From: Porphyra umbilicalis
Taxonomy: Eukaryota; Rhodophyta; Bangiophyceae; Bangiales; Bangiaceae
Direction of reading: 5' to 3'
NCBI GenBank assembly: GCA_002049455.2
Contig: KV919167.1
Coordinates: forward strand, 1 to 57,912
DNA: 57,912 nucleotides
Shown here: one piece after another, positions 10,881 through 22,738 of the stretch
Layout: every line of letters begins with the position of its first letter
Position numbering within the stretch: the stretch's first letter is position 1
The notes under the pieces: model-generated
The model's input: the letters and a program-made list of their open reading frames with translations, nothing else
What the model was told of the DNA's origin: nothing
Database searches by the model: none
Position numbers and translations under genes: made by a program

Positions 10881-12355
10881 CGTCCATGTAGCTTGACGAT
10901 GGGCTGCGGGCGAGTTCAACGGTGGAGTTGTCGCCCACCACACGGGACCGGCCGCCGTCCGGGTGACACAGGCATGTGAGTTGGGACGGCACACCGCAAC
11001 CGTCGCCGCGGCGGGGGCGGCGGACCGTGCATGCGAAGATGGGGGCGTTGACCGACGCGGCCGGCCGGCCATTGTGGCCTCGAGGCCACAATGGCTGGCC
11101 GGATGCCTCGCCGCGTCGCCCCGCCGCCCCCAGACCGGGGCCCGCACCCGACGCACAGGCAAGGTGTCGCGCCAGGCGGCAACGAGAGGCGTCCACCCCA
11201 CGCTGGCGGGCCGGCCATTCGTGGCGGAAGCGGAGGGGGGGGCGCCACAAACCCGGCCGTCCGTAGGCGCCACGCCTGCACCACGTGGCGGCGGCTGCCG
11301 ACTGCACGTGGTGAGGCAGTAGCTGGACTCGCCGCTGCCGGCCGCGTCGGCGCCCCCGCGTCGGCCGCTGGGTGGCGGCGGCGGCGGCGGCGGCGCCACC
11401 CGCATCGCTGTCGATGACAAGGGCGCAGCAGCGGCGGCGGCACGTCCGCCCGCTTCTCGGCCCCAAACGCATGTGCGGTGACCGCTGCTCGGCGGCGTCG
11501 CTGCCGTCGGGGCGGCCGCTCCCCCCCCTGGCGGCGCCGGCCAGGCGCCGCGTGGGCGCGCCGTCGCCCCAGGGGTGGCTGCGTCAGCTGACGCCGACGC
11601 TGGCGCGGTCGCCGTCTCCCCCTCGCCCGTGCGCCGATGCTTTTCAGGGCGGCGCCGCTCGCGCGCACCGTGCGCGCCGCAAGCCGCCGGCCGGGAGGCG
11701 GGGCGGACGAGGCCGGCGGCCGCCGCCGCCTCCTCGCATCTCTGTGCGCCACCGTTTTTCCATCGGGTGATAAATTGGCGTAATTTTGGGCGGTTTTGAT
11801 GACGCTCAAGATCCGCGCTCGGCCACAAGCGTGGGCAGTACACGAATGACGACGGGGGTGCTCCGTCGTGGTCCCATCAAGTAGGTCTCAGACTGCACGA
11901 GCCACGTGGTTGCTGCTGCAGATCCACGCTGATCCCACCGAGGGGCACCCCGCGCACGCAGAGCACTGGGATCCAACGGCGCCCCCCCCCCCCGGTCCAC
12001 ACCCTGGCACGCGCACGCGCGCCGCGCGGCACGGGCGCTGCGTCTGTCTCGCACACCCGGCAGCGGGCGCTGCGCGCCGCCGCCCCGCCGCCGCCCACAA
12101 CGTGGTGGCTCCCGCCGCGCGGCACGGCGACCCCGCGGCCCCGCCGTGCGCCCGCCTCCGCGGCTCCCCCGCCCCGCCGCCGCCCGTGCCCGCCCCGTGC
12201 TCGCGGCCCGCCCGCGTGGCAGCGTCGGTCCCCGTCCGACGGGGCGCCCGCCGCAACCCCGTGCGCCGCGCCGCCGTCGAGGCGGGGGCCCACCGCCTCG
12301 GGCCCTGCCGGCGGCGGCGCTTTGCCGCCGCGCGGCCGACCCGCCGGCCGGCGGG
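10881..12355. other. GC-rich spacer before the zinc-finger gene
   Basis: No gene supported. Antisense frames of about 300 codons exist but are Arg/Ala/Pro-rich with no domain. The stretch 11750-11830 is AT-richer. The open frame of the zinc-finger gene extends upstream to 12146 without an ATG. Confidence 0.4.
11062..11101. repeat. 40-bp near-perfect palindrome
   Basis: The core at 11069-11094 is a perfect 26-bp palindrome (CCATTGTGGCCT, then CG, then its reverse complement). GGCC-rich arms extend it to 40 bp with one mismatch pair. It could form a hairpin or cruciform; function unknown. Confidence 0.8.
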
Positions 12356-12667
12356 ATGCATCACGGCGGCAGCGGCGGTGGTGGCGGGGGCGTCGGCGGC
12401 GGCGGCGATGGCGGCGGTGGCGGCAGCCCTGCCGCTCCCCCAAACCCGCCCGCGACGGGCGGGTGGGTGTGGGTCGGCCCGCCCCCCGACGCTGCGGCGG
12501 CGGCGGCACCCGCCGGTGGCGGCGCCCCTCCCCCCCCCCCCGCGGCCGCCGACGCGGCGACAGCGTCGGCTGTTGCCGCCGCCTACGCCGCGGGCTTGGC
12601 CGCCGCCCAACCGGCCACGCGGCAGCCGCCGCCGCCGCCGCCGTTGCCGTATGGGGCGGCGACGGCG

Positions 12668-12705
<38 letters not shown>

Positions 12706-13003
12706 CGCCGGGGGGTGGGCCCCCGCGCCGCCACCACCGCCGCCACCGCCACCGGCGGCCGTTGCCGCGTGGGCGGCGCCTCCCCTCCCCCCCCCCCTCC
12801 CCCCCACGCGTACGCAGGCGGGTGGCCCGCGGCGCCCGTGGCGGGGACCCCCCCCCCCCCCCCACCGTCGGGCTGGTGGCCGCCGCGTCGTGGGACCCCA
12901 CCGTCGGCCGGTGGGTGCTGGCGCCGGCGGCGGCAGCCGGCCAGCCGCCGCCGCCGCCGACGGCGGCCGCCGCGCTGTGGGCGGCCGCCCCATGGTGGGC
13001 GGC

Positions 13004-13034
<31 letters not shown>

Positions 13035-16000
13035 CCACCGCCGCCGCCGCCGTACGCGTGGCACCCGCCGGTGGAGGCCAAGGCGGCGCCGGCGCCGGCG
13101 CTGGCGCCGGCGGCGGTACCGGTGCCACCGGGGTGGCCCGCCACAGTGGCGGCGGCGGCGGCGGGGGTGCCGACGTGGGGGGGGGGGGGGGCACCCCGCC
13201 GTGGGGACAACCGTGGGCCGTGCCGGCGGCGGCGGCGGCGGCGGCGTCCCCACCAGCCGTAGCGCCAGCGACGCCTTCATCCGCGGCTGCGGCGGCGGTG
13301 GCGGCGCCCCGACCAGCCGTGGCGCCGGCGGCGCCTTCATCCGTGGCTGCAGCGGCGGCAGTGGCGGAGGCTGCGCCGGCTCTACCCGCCACGGCGCTCC
13401 CCCGGGGAGCGCCGGTGCACGTGGCAGCGGCGGCGCCACTTGCGGCCGCGGCGCCACTGGCGGTGGCAGCGGCGGCGCCACTGGCGGCCGCGGCGCCACT
13501 GGCGGTGGCAGCCGCGGCGCCTGCTTGGCCGGCGGTGCCGCCGTCAGCGGTGCCGGCGGTGCCGGCAGCGGTTCCACCCCCTTTCGTCCCCGCGCCGGTT
13601 GTCCAGCCGCCGTCGCCTCCCCCGCCGTCGGCGGCGGCGCCAAAGCCGTCGCCCCCCCAGACGGCGGTCGCCCCTGTGTTGGCGCCGCCCCCATCGGCGA
13701 CGGCGCCGGTGGACGCCTTGCCCCCGTCTGAAGGGGCGGGCTTGGAACCGCCGCCGACGCTGCCGCCGCCGTCGCCAATGGCCACGGCGGGCGCGGGTGC
13801 GCTACCGCCGACACAAGTGCTGCAAGGTGGCAATGGCGGCGCGGACAACGGCGCGGCCGACGGCCAGCTGCTAAAGGTGTCGATGGCGGGGATTGTTGAG
13901 ACGATGCCACGGCCGCTCCCAGGCGGCGTGCTGCACACCACCCCCGACGTGGCTACGCCGCCGTTGCGTGCGCCGTCGAGCGCCACGCCTGCCCCGGCGT
14001 CGGACGGCCGGGCCACGGGCACTGGCGGGAGTGGTGTCTCCCTTCCGGCCGCCGCTGCGGCACGATGCCCCCCCCCCGCCTCGTCATCTGTGACGCCCGC
14101 ACGGCGGCTGTTCATGTCACCCGCCGCTTGGGCTGACGATGGGGACGTGAAGGCAGACGCTGGCGCTGGCACTGATGGCGGGGCGTTGCGAGATGACGGC
14201 AGAGATGGCGGGCCGTTGCCAGAAAGCGGCAGGGATGACATGGCTTCGTCGGGGGACGGCAAGGACGTTGCTGACGGTGACCATGGCGGCGACGGCGAAG
14301 GCGGCGGCGGCGGCGTCGGTGACAGTGGTGGCAGTATCAAAGACCCCTCGTCTGCCTGCGCGGTTTCGGCTTCAAGCCCCGTGCCCGAGGTGGCCAACAA
14401 CAGCTCAACGGCGACCGCGTCAGAGGCACCTGCCACGCCTCCGTCATCGGCCGGTGCGAAGTGGGACGCCGCCACTCGGAGCGGGCACGCGTCTGCGGCC
14501 GCCCCGTCGGTGGTCACGGACGGAGCCACCCCCCCCGCTTGCGCCAGCGGCACGCCCCCCGCCGTTACGGCACCGGCGCCAGGCGTCACTGCCCCACCCG
14601 CTTTGGCGCCCGAGACGACCGCAGCACCCCCCGCCGCGCTCGCGTCCGCACCTCCACCAAAGAGTGAGGCAAAGGCACTGCCGGCGACGGTGATCGAGTC
14701 GACGCCTGCGTCGACGCCTGTGACGCCTGCGTCGACGCCTGTGACGCCTGCGTCGACGCCCGCCGACGCGTCTGCGCCGTCACACGCGCGATCGGCAACA
14801 GCGTCGAATGCGGCCGCGCACGCAGCGGCACATGCGGCCGCGTACGCGGCCGCGCGCGCCGCGGCGGCTGCTGCCGCCGCCATGACGGAGCCCGCCACCA
14901 CCACCGAGACGGAGCATACCGACGCCACCGCCGTCAAGGGTGCGCACGTCGATGGGGGCGCTGCGGCAAGCGTGTCCACCGTCAAGGCCGCCGCGCTGCG
15001 GCGACAGGGGGCGCCAGGCACGGTACCCGGTGAGGCCGTTACTCCGCTGGTGGCAGCCAGCGGTGGCGCGGGTACCTCGATGGGCGCCATTGGACCTTTC
15101 CCGCCTCTCCCGCCGCGGTCGGCGACAGGAGGGGGCCTCCCCGGCTTGTCCCTTGATGGCGGGCGGTGGGGGGAGCGGTCGCCTCGACCGGGCGGCGGCG
15201 GCGCACCGGCGGCCAAGCGCCAGCGCCTGTCCCCTAACAGTGGGGGCGGTGGAGGAAACTGGGGTGACCCTCGCTACCGGGCGGCCGTCAAGAAGGAGTG
15301 GGACCACAACGCAAAGCCTGCGTACCATGGCGACGATGACGACAATGACGACGATGATGACGATGACGATGACGGCGAGGTTGGCGACCCATCGTCGTGG
15401 CCGGGTGGCAGTGGGGGCGGCGGGGGAGGGGCTAGCGCCTCCCCCGCCGCCGGTGTGCGGGATGGCGGGTACGGCAGCGACAACGGCGGGGGCGTCGCGT
15501 ACACCCCCGGCCCCGCCGCCGCGTCGGGCGCGCGCACTCCCGCTGAAGTCACGGCTGCTGGCGCAGCGGCGACGGCCGCCATTGGCACTGGCGGGGACGA
15601 TGGAAACCCCCTGCGGTGCAAAGCGTGTTCTGCCACGTATGGCACGCTGTCGAGCCTCAAGGGCCACCTTCGCCTCGTCCACCCCGAGCTCCTCCCGTAC
15701 GTGTGCCCGCACTGCCCCCGCCGCTCGCTGACGCCGGCCGGCCTTCACACGCACGCGCGGGTGATGCACCAAGACCTGCCCCTGCCGTGCCGCTGGTGCG
15801 GCCTCGTGCCGACCGAGCCGACCGAGGCGGCCCACATGGCCGCGGCGCACACGCGGATGGCGCCGCCGGGGTGGGTCGCCTGCGATGATTGCCCGGAAGC
15901 GTTTCAGACGGCGCGGGGGATGCGGCTACACCGCGCCAAGGTGCACCGGTATGGGGGGGGGGGGGGGGGGCGGGCGGAGAGGCAAGCGCTGGGGGGGCAT

Positions 16001-16264
16001 CGGCGGCGGACAGCCGGGGGGGGGGAGTCACCAGCGCGTCGATTGCTCTGCTGCGACGGCGGGTGGCGTTGGCTGTTGCCCGTGGGATTCGTTGAGTGGG
16101 GCGACGTGTATGGCCGTACGGCTGGTTGTTGGTACATAGGATACGATGGCTCTGTGGGATGCCTCATTCATTTCGGACGCCTCATGTGCATTTTTTTCCT
16201 TAGTGACACACGCCTCGCCGTCAGGTACACAGTCGCGCAGTCCCAGCTGCAGGTGAGTCGATGA
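12356..16264 (+). CDS. Large Ala/Pro-rich protein with four C2H2 zinc fingers
   Basis: Likely nuclear DNA-binding regulator. From the first in-frame ATG (12356, MHHGGSGGGG) to TGA at 16264 it has 1302 codons. Residues 1 to about 900 are low complexity: poly-Ala, poly-Pro, Gly runs and short repeats (APLAV units near 13430-13530; a 21-nt TPASTPV repeat at 14700-14762). A basic motif AAKRQRLS (near 15215) could be a nuclear signal. An acidic run of Asp follows (15319-15375). Four fingers follow from residue about 1087: CKAC-x12-H-x4-H, CPHC-x12-H-x4-H, CRWC-x11-H-x3-H and CDDC-x12-H-x4-H. The tail after the G18 run near 15953-15971 reads like out-of-frame sequence, so the true C-terminus is uncertain; a real stop soon after VHRY is possible. 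No close family recognised beyond C2H2. Confidence 0.75.
14700..14762 (+). repeat. 21-nt tandem repeat, three units, coding
   Basis: Three near-identical 21-nt units encode TPASTPV repeats inside the disordered region of the zinc-finger protein. Confidence 0.8.
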
Positions 16265-19200
16265 CGTGAAGACGATGGGCGTTTTTCTGTTGATTCGGGC
16301 AGTTGCTTCCACGCGCAAGGGCAGGTGGGGTCGCGAGCGCCCTGCAAGGTCTCGAGTTTAAGCTCTGTTCCAGTCCTAATTGGACGGCAATCGATTGAGC
16401 TGATTCGCGTCTGCCGCGTGCGATTCCCGTGGGCTTGTGCCGGCCCGCTTGCAACGCGTGTGGTCCTTGCCAGCGGTGCCTCCCGGAGAGAGCCCAGCGG
16501 ACCAAGCTCCACGTTGTTGATCGTCCCGTTTGAGGTTGTATCTTGGAGCCTCTCGTCCAGCTCTGAGGTCGACGAGTGACCAATCCCGTGTATCCCACTT
16601 TTTGTCGTGCCCCGTTGTCGTGTACATGCTGTGATGTCAGCGATGGACACGTTCTCTTGTGACGAAGACCAACCTTTTGATATGCACCATGCGCCTGTTT
16701 CCGACTGGAAGAAATCCTTGCAGAACAAGAAGCAACTCGTCGGTTCCTCTGAGCAGTCTGATGGCGCTCCAATGACGACTGAGACGATTTCGTTCACACG
16801 TGTCGTGTAGGAAACAGGACCTCGTGATAGAAAAAGGGGGACACAAGCTATCTCACACATCACGCTCTGGCGCGCCGAGCTCTGCTCACCACCCTCACCA
16901 CGGCACAGGGACGTTTGTCTCTCCAATTTCTTTCCCTGCTCATGAACTGGTGACAGCGCGAAGAATCCAAAGAGCGGCAGGAGGGGCGGCTGGAGGCCCC
17001 CAGGGACCGCCTCTACACGTGACCTAGCGGTGGCGGTCCTCCGTGTACCCCCACCCAGTCACGCGTCGCTCGGCCGCCTTAGCGCCGCCGCCTCACCTCC
17101 AACGTGCCGGTGGAACGAGCACGCGCCGCGCGAGTCTCGCGCACGCGAGGGTAGTGTTGCGCAAGCTGGTCTTGGTCGGGTGAAGACGTCTCGTCCGTCT
17201 GCCGGTCACTGGCTCCTCAACCAGCTTCCCCGTCAGCTCCTCCGTCTATCGGTCGGCGTCCCGCCACCCCACGCCCTCCCGCCGGCCGTAACGCCTGCCA
17301 GGCGGGAAGGCGTGTCGGTTCTCGGCTGTTGCGGCCAACGGCTGGGGGCGGGGAGGGAGAGTCCCAAGCCAGAGGCACCACCATTCTGCCCCCCCAGCGC
17401 CCCTCCCCATGACCAAGAGACGCTCCCTGTCGGTCAGGTGGGCGGCCCCTCCTCCCCCCCCCGAAAAAATCAAAGTGCCGCCACCGCCCGCGCGCCCGCC
17501 CACCGCGGCCGACGGACCGTCGCGGCGCGTCGCGAGCGCCGATGGCCGCCCGACAAGCCGTGGCGGTCGCGTCCCCTCTGCGTGCAGCCCCCGCCGCGCC
17601 CCCCGGCGCCAGCGCACTCGGGCGTGCCGCCGGCGGGACACTACCCGGCGACGGATTCCTCGACACACGTGATATATGGGAGATAATACTCTTCCTGTTA
17701 TGTAGCCCGCCTGGAGCTGCGCGCAGCTCCTCCTGGAATTTGGTCATGACCGCACGGGCGGGGGTTGGCCCTCTGGCACACGCCAACACCCTGATCCCGC
17801 CTGGACGCGGCCAGCGCCAACGGCGCGTGCGCCAAACGCAAGCCAGAGGGGGGGGTGGGGGATGGCCGCCACCAGAGCTGCGCGTCGCGGCGAGCGGGTC
17901 CGACGACCCCAGTTGGCCCCATGACATGAATGCGCCGGTGGTGACGGGGATGTGGCGCGCTGAGCGGTGTTTTCCCCAAGGTGCCGGGGGTGCGCTGTTT
18001 ATTTTGGCCGAATGACGCCGACGGGGCGGCTCTAGTGCGTGTCAGCAGCTCCGTCGTGTGGGGCGCCCTGCCCCGGCTGGCCGCTCCATCATGGGTGGTG
18101 ATCGTCGTGCATGGCGGGTGATTAGTGGGAGGGGGGCGGCCGCGTCGCCGATTGTCTTTGGCGGCCGCGTGGCTGGGGCCGCCTGCGGTGCATGTGCGCC
18201 ACGAGCGGCGTGGGGTGGGGGGCCAGAGGAGGACGGCGAGGGAGAGAGAGGGGGGGGCACCGAGGGGTAACGGATGCCCCTATGAGATATCTTCTGCGCG
18301 GGGTGCGGCGGCAGTCCGCCTCCATCCACAATGCCGTCCCCCGGGGCCGGCGTTGCGCGTCCGTCGGTACCACGTTCGCTTGGCCGTAGGGGGGTGCTCT
18401 GGCGCTAGCTACCCCAGCCCCCTCTGCCCGCCCCCGCTCGGCTCTCGCTGCGCCAGTGAGTGCAGTGGCGCTGGCTCGCCCCGCCCGTGTTGCCCGTCTG
18501 GGACTGGCCTCCCCCGCCCCGTGCGCGGCTGCCGCTGCCGCCGCGGCCGGTCCCGCGCGGCGGCGTGGCGGCACCCCGCCAGCTGGCGCAGCTACAGCGG
18601 CCGACCGGCCAGCGGGTGGCTGTGGCTGCCCCCTGCGCTAGCGCACCCGCGCAGGCGGGCCCTCGGTACGGGGGGGGGGGGGGGGTGCCTGCCACCTCCA
18701 ACCGCTTGCAACTGCGGGCTCTGGCTTTCCTCTGTGCCGCTGCTCATACGGGCCTGTGCTCTATTATTGCGACTGCGATCCCGGCGGCGGCGGCGCCGCC
18801 CCGCCCCCCTGATGGCCCCTGACCGCCCGAGTCTGTAGCCGTCGGCAGACCGGGGGCGCGCTCTTGGCACGCGCGGTCGGCGGGCGTGGCCGCTGGGGGG
18901 GTCCCCGCACAGGGGAGTGTCACGGTTTTGGTTGCCTACATACGTGCGCGCCCGTGTCTCAGCCGGCCTGATACGTCGTCGTGGCAGCCGCGTTACCTGA
19001 GGCGCCGTGTCCTTGTCTCTGCGACACGCTTGTCTCCCCCGCGTCTCCTTGCCGTTTGGATTGCGTCAATCGTCGGTGGCGGTTGCCTGTTCTTGACGTC
19101 GGCGTCCCGGCCTGGGAGACGGAAGCAAGGTCGGACGAGAGGGGGGCATTTGTGCGCGCACGGTCTGCCGTCATCATCATCATCATCGTCTGGGGGGTAC

Positions 19201-19350
19201 GCCATCGTGGTGAGCCTCCTTTCCCTCCTCGCGTGCCCACATCGTCGTGGTGGCGGTGCTGCAGCCTGCCGACGCATTTTGCTTGCTCGATTTCGAGGCC
19301 TTCTCTTCCATCCTCTCATCCGCTTTGAAGCTGACCAAGCCGACCCGCGG
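16265..19350. other. Spacer between zinc-finger and cyclin genes
   Basis: No gene supported. 16265-16980 is of balanced composition and probably includes the zinc-finger 3' UTR. An antisense 252-codon frame (16168-16926) there has no domain. 17000-18850 is GC-rich low-complexity sequence. 18886-19350 is open in the cyclin frame but has no ATG and is treated as leader. A (CAT)n microsatellite lies at 19171-19187. Confidence 0.4.
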
Positions 19351-20952
19351 ATGACGGCGGACATAGCGGCAGTGGCGGCGAGGATGCAGGTCCCGGGCGG
19401 CTGCGTGGCGGGCGGACGAGGCGTCGCGTCACCCGCACCTGATCCCGTTGCTGCCTATGGCTTCCGCCCTGGTCACCGGGCCGTCGGTGGTCCTGTGTTA
19501 CGACTCCCTGGCAACGACGGAGGTGGGGTGTCTGCGTCGCCCATCGTCTCGCCCGTCCTCGGGACGAGGAACAGCATGGCCACCGCCGCCCCGTTTGGTG
19601 GCTGCGGTGGGAGAAAGGTGCCCGCCGAGGCCGCCCCCGCCTACGTCGACAATGTCGAGAGGGTGGTGGACGACGAAGGCTCCATTGACGGGACGGCCGG
19701 CCCCGCTGTGAGCCGCTGCTGCTCAGCGGTGACCGAGGACGGCGCGCCCGGGCCGGTCGCCCAGGTTAGCGGCGGCGTGCCACCACCGCCTGCCGCAGGC
19801 GGCAAAGCTTTCGGGTGGGCCTTCCCCCCGGCGCCATCCGCGACAGTCGGGTGGTCCCTACCGTTGCGGCGGCCACCACCCGGTACGGTCGGCGCGGCGC
19901 TCCCCGGCCCGTCGTCCGTGCCGCTCCCGCTCGCCGACCGGCCGCTTATGCGAATTAGCTCCCGCGGCAGCGGCGGTGGCGGCGTCGGCGGCGGAAGTGG
20001 ACGGGGTTCCCGGCGGGGCATCGGCCCCGCAGGCGGCGGGGGTGACAAGGCGGGCCGCCAACGGCGGTCGAGGCGGAAGAGCCGCTCCAAGCGCAGCTAC
20101 GTGGTTCTGGAGGAGGGTATGCGAGCGCTGGCAACCAGCGCACCCCCTCCGCCCGTCCATCGTTCGGTGTACCATGCCGTGTCGGCGCCATTGGCAGCCA
20201 CGCCTTGTGGCAGCGTCGAGCCAGGGTTTGGAGTGGTGGGCATGGAATGTGGAGGCGAGGTCGCAGGAGCAGCGCCTGCCACCATTGGCACGTCGAGGCC
20301 CTACCACGCCCCCCCGCCGACAGCCGCCGCACCGGTGCTTGCGGCGGTGGCATCGCCCAGGAACGTGTATGACGAGGAGGCAGATGCGCTGTCGGACCTC
20401 CCCGACGAGGTGTTTGCGACCGCCATCTCGTCGGTGCTGGGCCGGTGGATCGATGCCAACGCGCACGCGTCGGGCCACCGCCCGCCGCCCGCATCCGACG
20501 ATCCGCTCTCCCAGTTCTTCTCCTCCTCCCGCCAGCCGTTTACGCTTCTCTACTATGTGCGGCGCCTCGTCACCCACACCCGCTGCTCGCGGTCGGCCTA
20601 TGTCGCCGCGTTTGTGTACCTCGACCGACTGGCCGCCGTCGCCCCTGCGCTGGCCGTCCGCTCCATGAACGTCCACCGGCTATTGCTGTCCGCATTGGTC
20701 GTGGCAGTCAAGGTACTCGACGATGACGTGTACAGCGCGGCCTACTATTGCCGCGTTGGGGGCATCCCCAGCGTTGGCGAGTACGTGGCACTCGAGGCCA
20801 CCCTCCTGCGGCTGCTCGGCTTCCGCGTCGCCGTCGGCGTGGACGTGTACCACGCGTACGAGAAGGGCATCCTGCGGGCGGCGGCGGGCGTCGGCCTCTC
20901 CAGCGGGGAGGGCAGCGTAGATGGGAGTGGCGACAGTGGCGGACTCGAGTGA
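19351..20952 (+). CDS. P-type (PHO80-like) cyclin
   Basis: Regulatory partner of a cyclin-dependent kinase of the Pho85 class; in fungi and plants such cyclins link phosphate or nutrient status to the cell cycle. Start is the first in-frame ATG (19351, MTADIAAVAARMQ), giving 533 residues. Residues 1-345 are low complexity, with a strongly basic patch (GRQRRSRRKSRSKR, near 20053) that could direct nuclear import. The cyclin box spans about 350-513: SDLPDEVF, QPFTLLYYVRRLVTHTRCS, YVAAFVYLDRLA, MNVHRLLLSALVVAVKVLDD, then VYSAAYYCRVGGI. The NVHRLL-to-KVLDD stretch and AYY-RVGGI are hallmarks of PHO80/cyclin-U proteins. The tail is Gly/Ser-rich and ends at TGA. No intron is needed. The kinase partner is not in the window. 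Confidence 0.85.
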   Translation: MTADIAAVAARMQVPGGCVAGGRGVASPAPDPVAAYGFRPGHRAVGGPVLRLPGNDGGGVSASPIVSPVLGTRNSMATAAPFGGCGGRKVPAEAAPAYVDNVERVVDDEGSIDGTAGPAVSRCCSAVTEDGAPGPVAQVSGGVPPPPAAGGKAFGWAFPPAPSATVGWSLPLRRPPPGTVGAALPGPSSVPLPLADRPLMRISSRGSGGGGVGGGSGRGSRRGIGPAGGGGDKAGRQRRSRRKSRSKRSYVVLEEGMRALATSAPPPPVHRSVYHAVSAPLAATPCGSVEPGFGVVGMECGGEVAGAAPATIGTSRPYHAPPPTAAAPVLAAVASPRNVYDEEADALSDLPDEVFATAISSVLGRWIDANAHASGHRPPPASDDPLSQFFSSSRQPFTLLYYVRRLVTHTRCSRSAYVAAFVYLDRLAAVAPALAVRSMNVHRLLLSALVVAVKVLDDDVYSAAYYCRVGGIPSVGEYVALEATLLRLLGFRVAVGVDVYHAYEKGILRAAAGVGLSSGEGSVDGSGDSGGLE

Positions 20953-22738
20953 CCTCGAGCTCGCCTTCCATCTCGATGGCCGTTTGTACTGTTCTACGAA
21001 GCGGCGCTGCCCTTGGTGTCTTCCGTTTTCCATCCTTTTGAGTACGCGTCTACGTGTTCTACTCCTCCCCTGCTTTCTGCAACCTCCCACGCGCTCGCGC
21101 GCCGCGGCGTGTGTCGCTCCCTTCGTTGCGTTTCTGCACGTGCATCCGTGCTTTTTGTGTTGCCCTTTCTTGCTCGCCGTCCATGTGTTGTTCGGCTGCT
21201 CTCTTCAGAGGACGAGGGTGCTTGCGGGCTCCCCGTGTCTTCAACTCTTTTCTGCATTTTCGTTGGCGTGGGTGTTGCAGTGGACGGCTGTGCGACGCAT
21301 TTTCCCGCCTCGTTGGCTGGGGTACGCGCCCTCACTGCTCACCGGACTGCTTTAACTGTTGTGTTTGAGACGGGCGCCACCGACGGTGACGACTCCTTCC
21401 CATGAAAACAACAAAACCCTTTTATCTCCTCTCTTCCTTGCGCACTTAATTTTCACTCTGCTTTCTGCCCGGCTCTGGCGCAATCGCCCGACTGTGCTGC
21501 ACTCGCCTGGGTAGTGGCCATCACGAGGGTGACGTTCCACACCGAGCAATCATCATGTCATGGCGTGGCGCGGTGGTCAGTACGGGAAATGTCGTGACCT
21601 TGACGATGTGTAGACTCGCATCCTAAACCGCCAGTGAGCGCACATGCTGCGGCGCAGACAGCGCCTGCACGGCACGCTGGCGGTATTGGGGTGCGGGCGA
21701 GTCCGCGCATGGGGAGTACTGCCACTGGAGACGGCTGTGTGGGCGGCCCACACACCCCGCGCCAGCCGGTTCTAATCCCACCAACCCACCCCATGCTCTC
21801 TCCTCTGAGAGTCCCACCTCCCAGCGGTCGACCCCAATGCAAGCAGGGTCCCCAATCCCAACGGCCGACCGCAGCGCCGCTACCGACGGTGGGCGACCGC
21901 CACCGCGCCGGCCGCGGCGCCACAGCGCCCGCAGCGTCAGTTGATCCGGCTGCCGTATCAAATTCCACGCCTGCCCGCCACGGAACCGCTGGGCAGCGGA
22001 CGGTTGGCGTTCCACCACTGGTGTGACTGTCTGAGTGGGGTCCGCCGCAGGGCCACGGCGCCGCACGACCGCCACTGCCACACCCACACGACCGCCACCG
22101 CCACACCCCCTGCGACGGCCATCGCCACACCCTTACGACGGCCACCGCCACACCCGTACGACCGCCACCGCCACCGCCACCGCCGCCGCCACCGCTGCTA
22201 TCACCAACACGTTCACCGCCCCCCTCCAAGGTTCCACAAACGGCGGATTCGATGTGCCCGAAACCACCTCCGGCCGCCCCGTCGGGACGACAAGGGGCCC
22301 CACGCCCCAATTGGAAGCCACCGCCCACCGCCGTCAGCCGCCCCGGTCTGTACACCACGTCGACGCCCGACACGGGCCGCCCAATGACTACAATCCCGGC
22401 CTCGGCGGGGTGCGGGGGGGTTGACCCTGCGATGCGCCACGTCCCCACCCATCGGTTGTCAGTGGCAGCGGACGTCGCGGCCGGCGGGACGACCACCGCA
22501 CCGCGGCACGGGCGGGCGGGCGGGGTGCCCGCCGCCCGCGGCGCTCGTGCCGCTCCGCCGCCGCCACCGCCGGGTCGCCACCGCCCCTCCCCCACAACTG
22601 CGACGGCCAGTAGTGGCGGTGGCAGCAGCCGGCGGCCGGCAGCGCGCACCGCCAGCGAGCGTGTGCGGGGCGCCGCAGCGTGGAGCGTCGACGGAGCGGC
22701 CAACCGCAGCCCGTCCCCCCCCCCCCCCCCTCGCGTGG
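20953..22738. other. Spacer between cyclin and THADA genes
   Basis: 20953-21560 is T-rich with mixed composition, the likely cyclin 3' UTR. 21600-22738 is GC-rich. A minus-strand frame continues past the THADA stop (22430-22250, containing DNRWVGTWRIAG and SGVDVVYRPGRLTA). It might be a C-terminal extension if the C-run at 22748-22756 is miscounted, but I recognise no domain in it. Confidence 0.35.
22058..22185. repeat. Minisatellite of about 21 bp
   Basis: Five to six imperfect units built on ACGACCGCCACCGCCACACC, drifting into a plain CCGCCA triplet run at the right edge. Noncoding as far as can be seen. Confidence 0.65.

Noticed and set aside
12146..12355. Upstream extension of the zinc-finger frame
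   Set aside because: Begins at GTG, not ATG, and is low complexity; the first in-frame ATG is 12356.
12583..15216. 877-codon minus-strand frame
   Set aside because: Antisense shadow of the zinc-finger gene in roughly 80% GC sequence; no domain.
16168..16926. 252-codon minus-strand frame
   Set aside because: Balanced composition but no recognisable motif, no promoter signal, and it overlaps the 3' end and likely 3' UTR of the zinc-finger gene.
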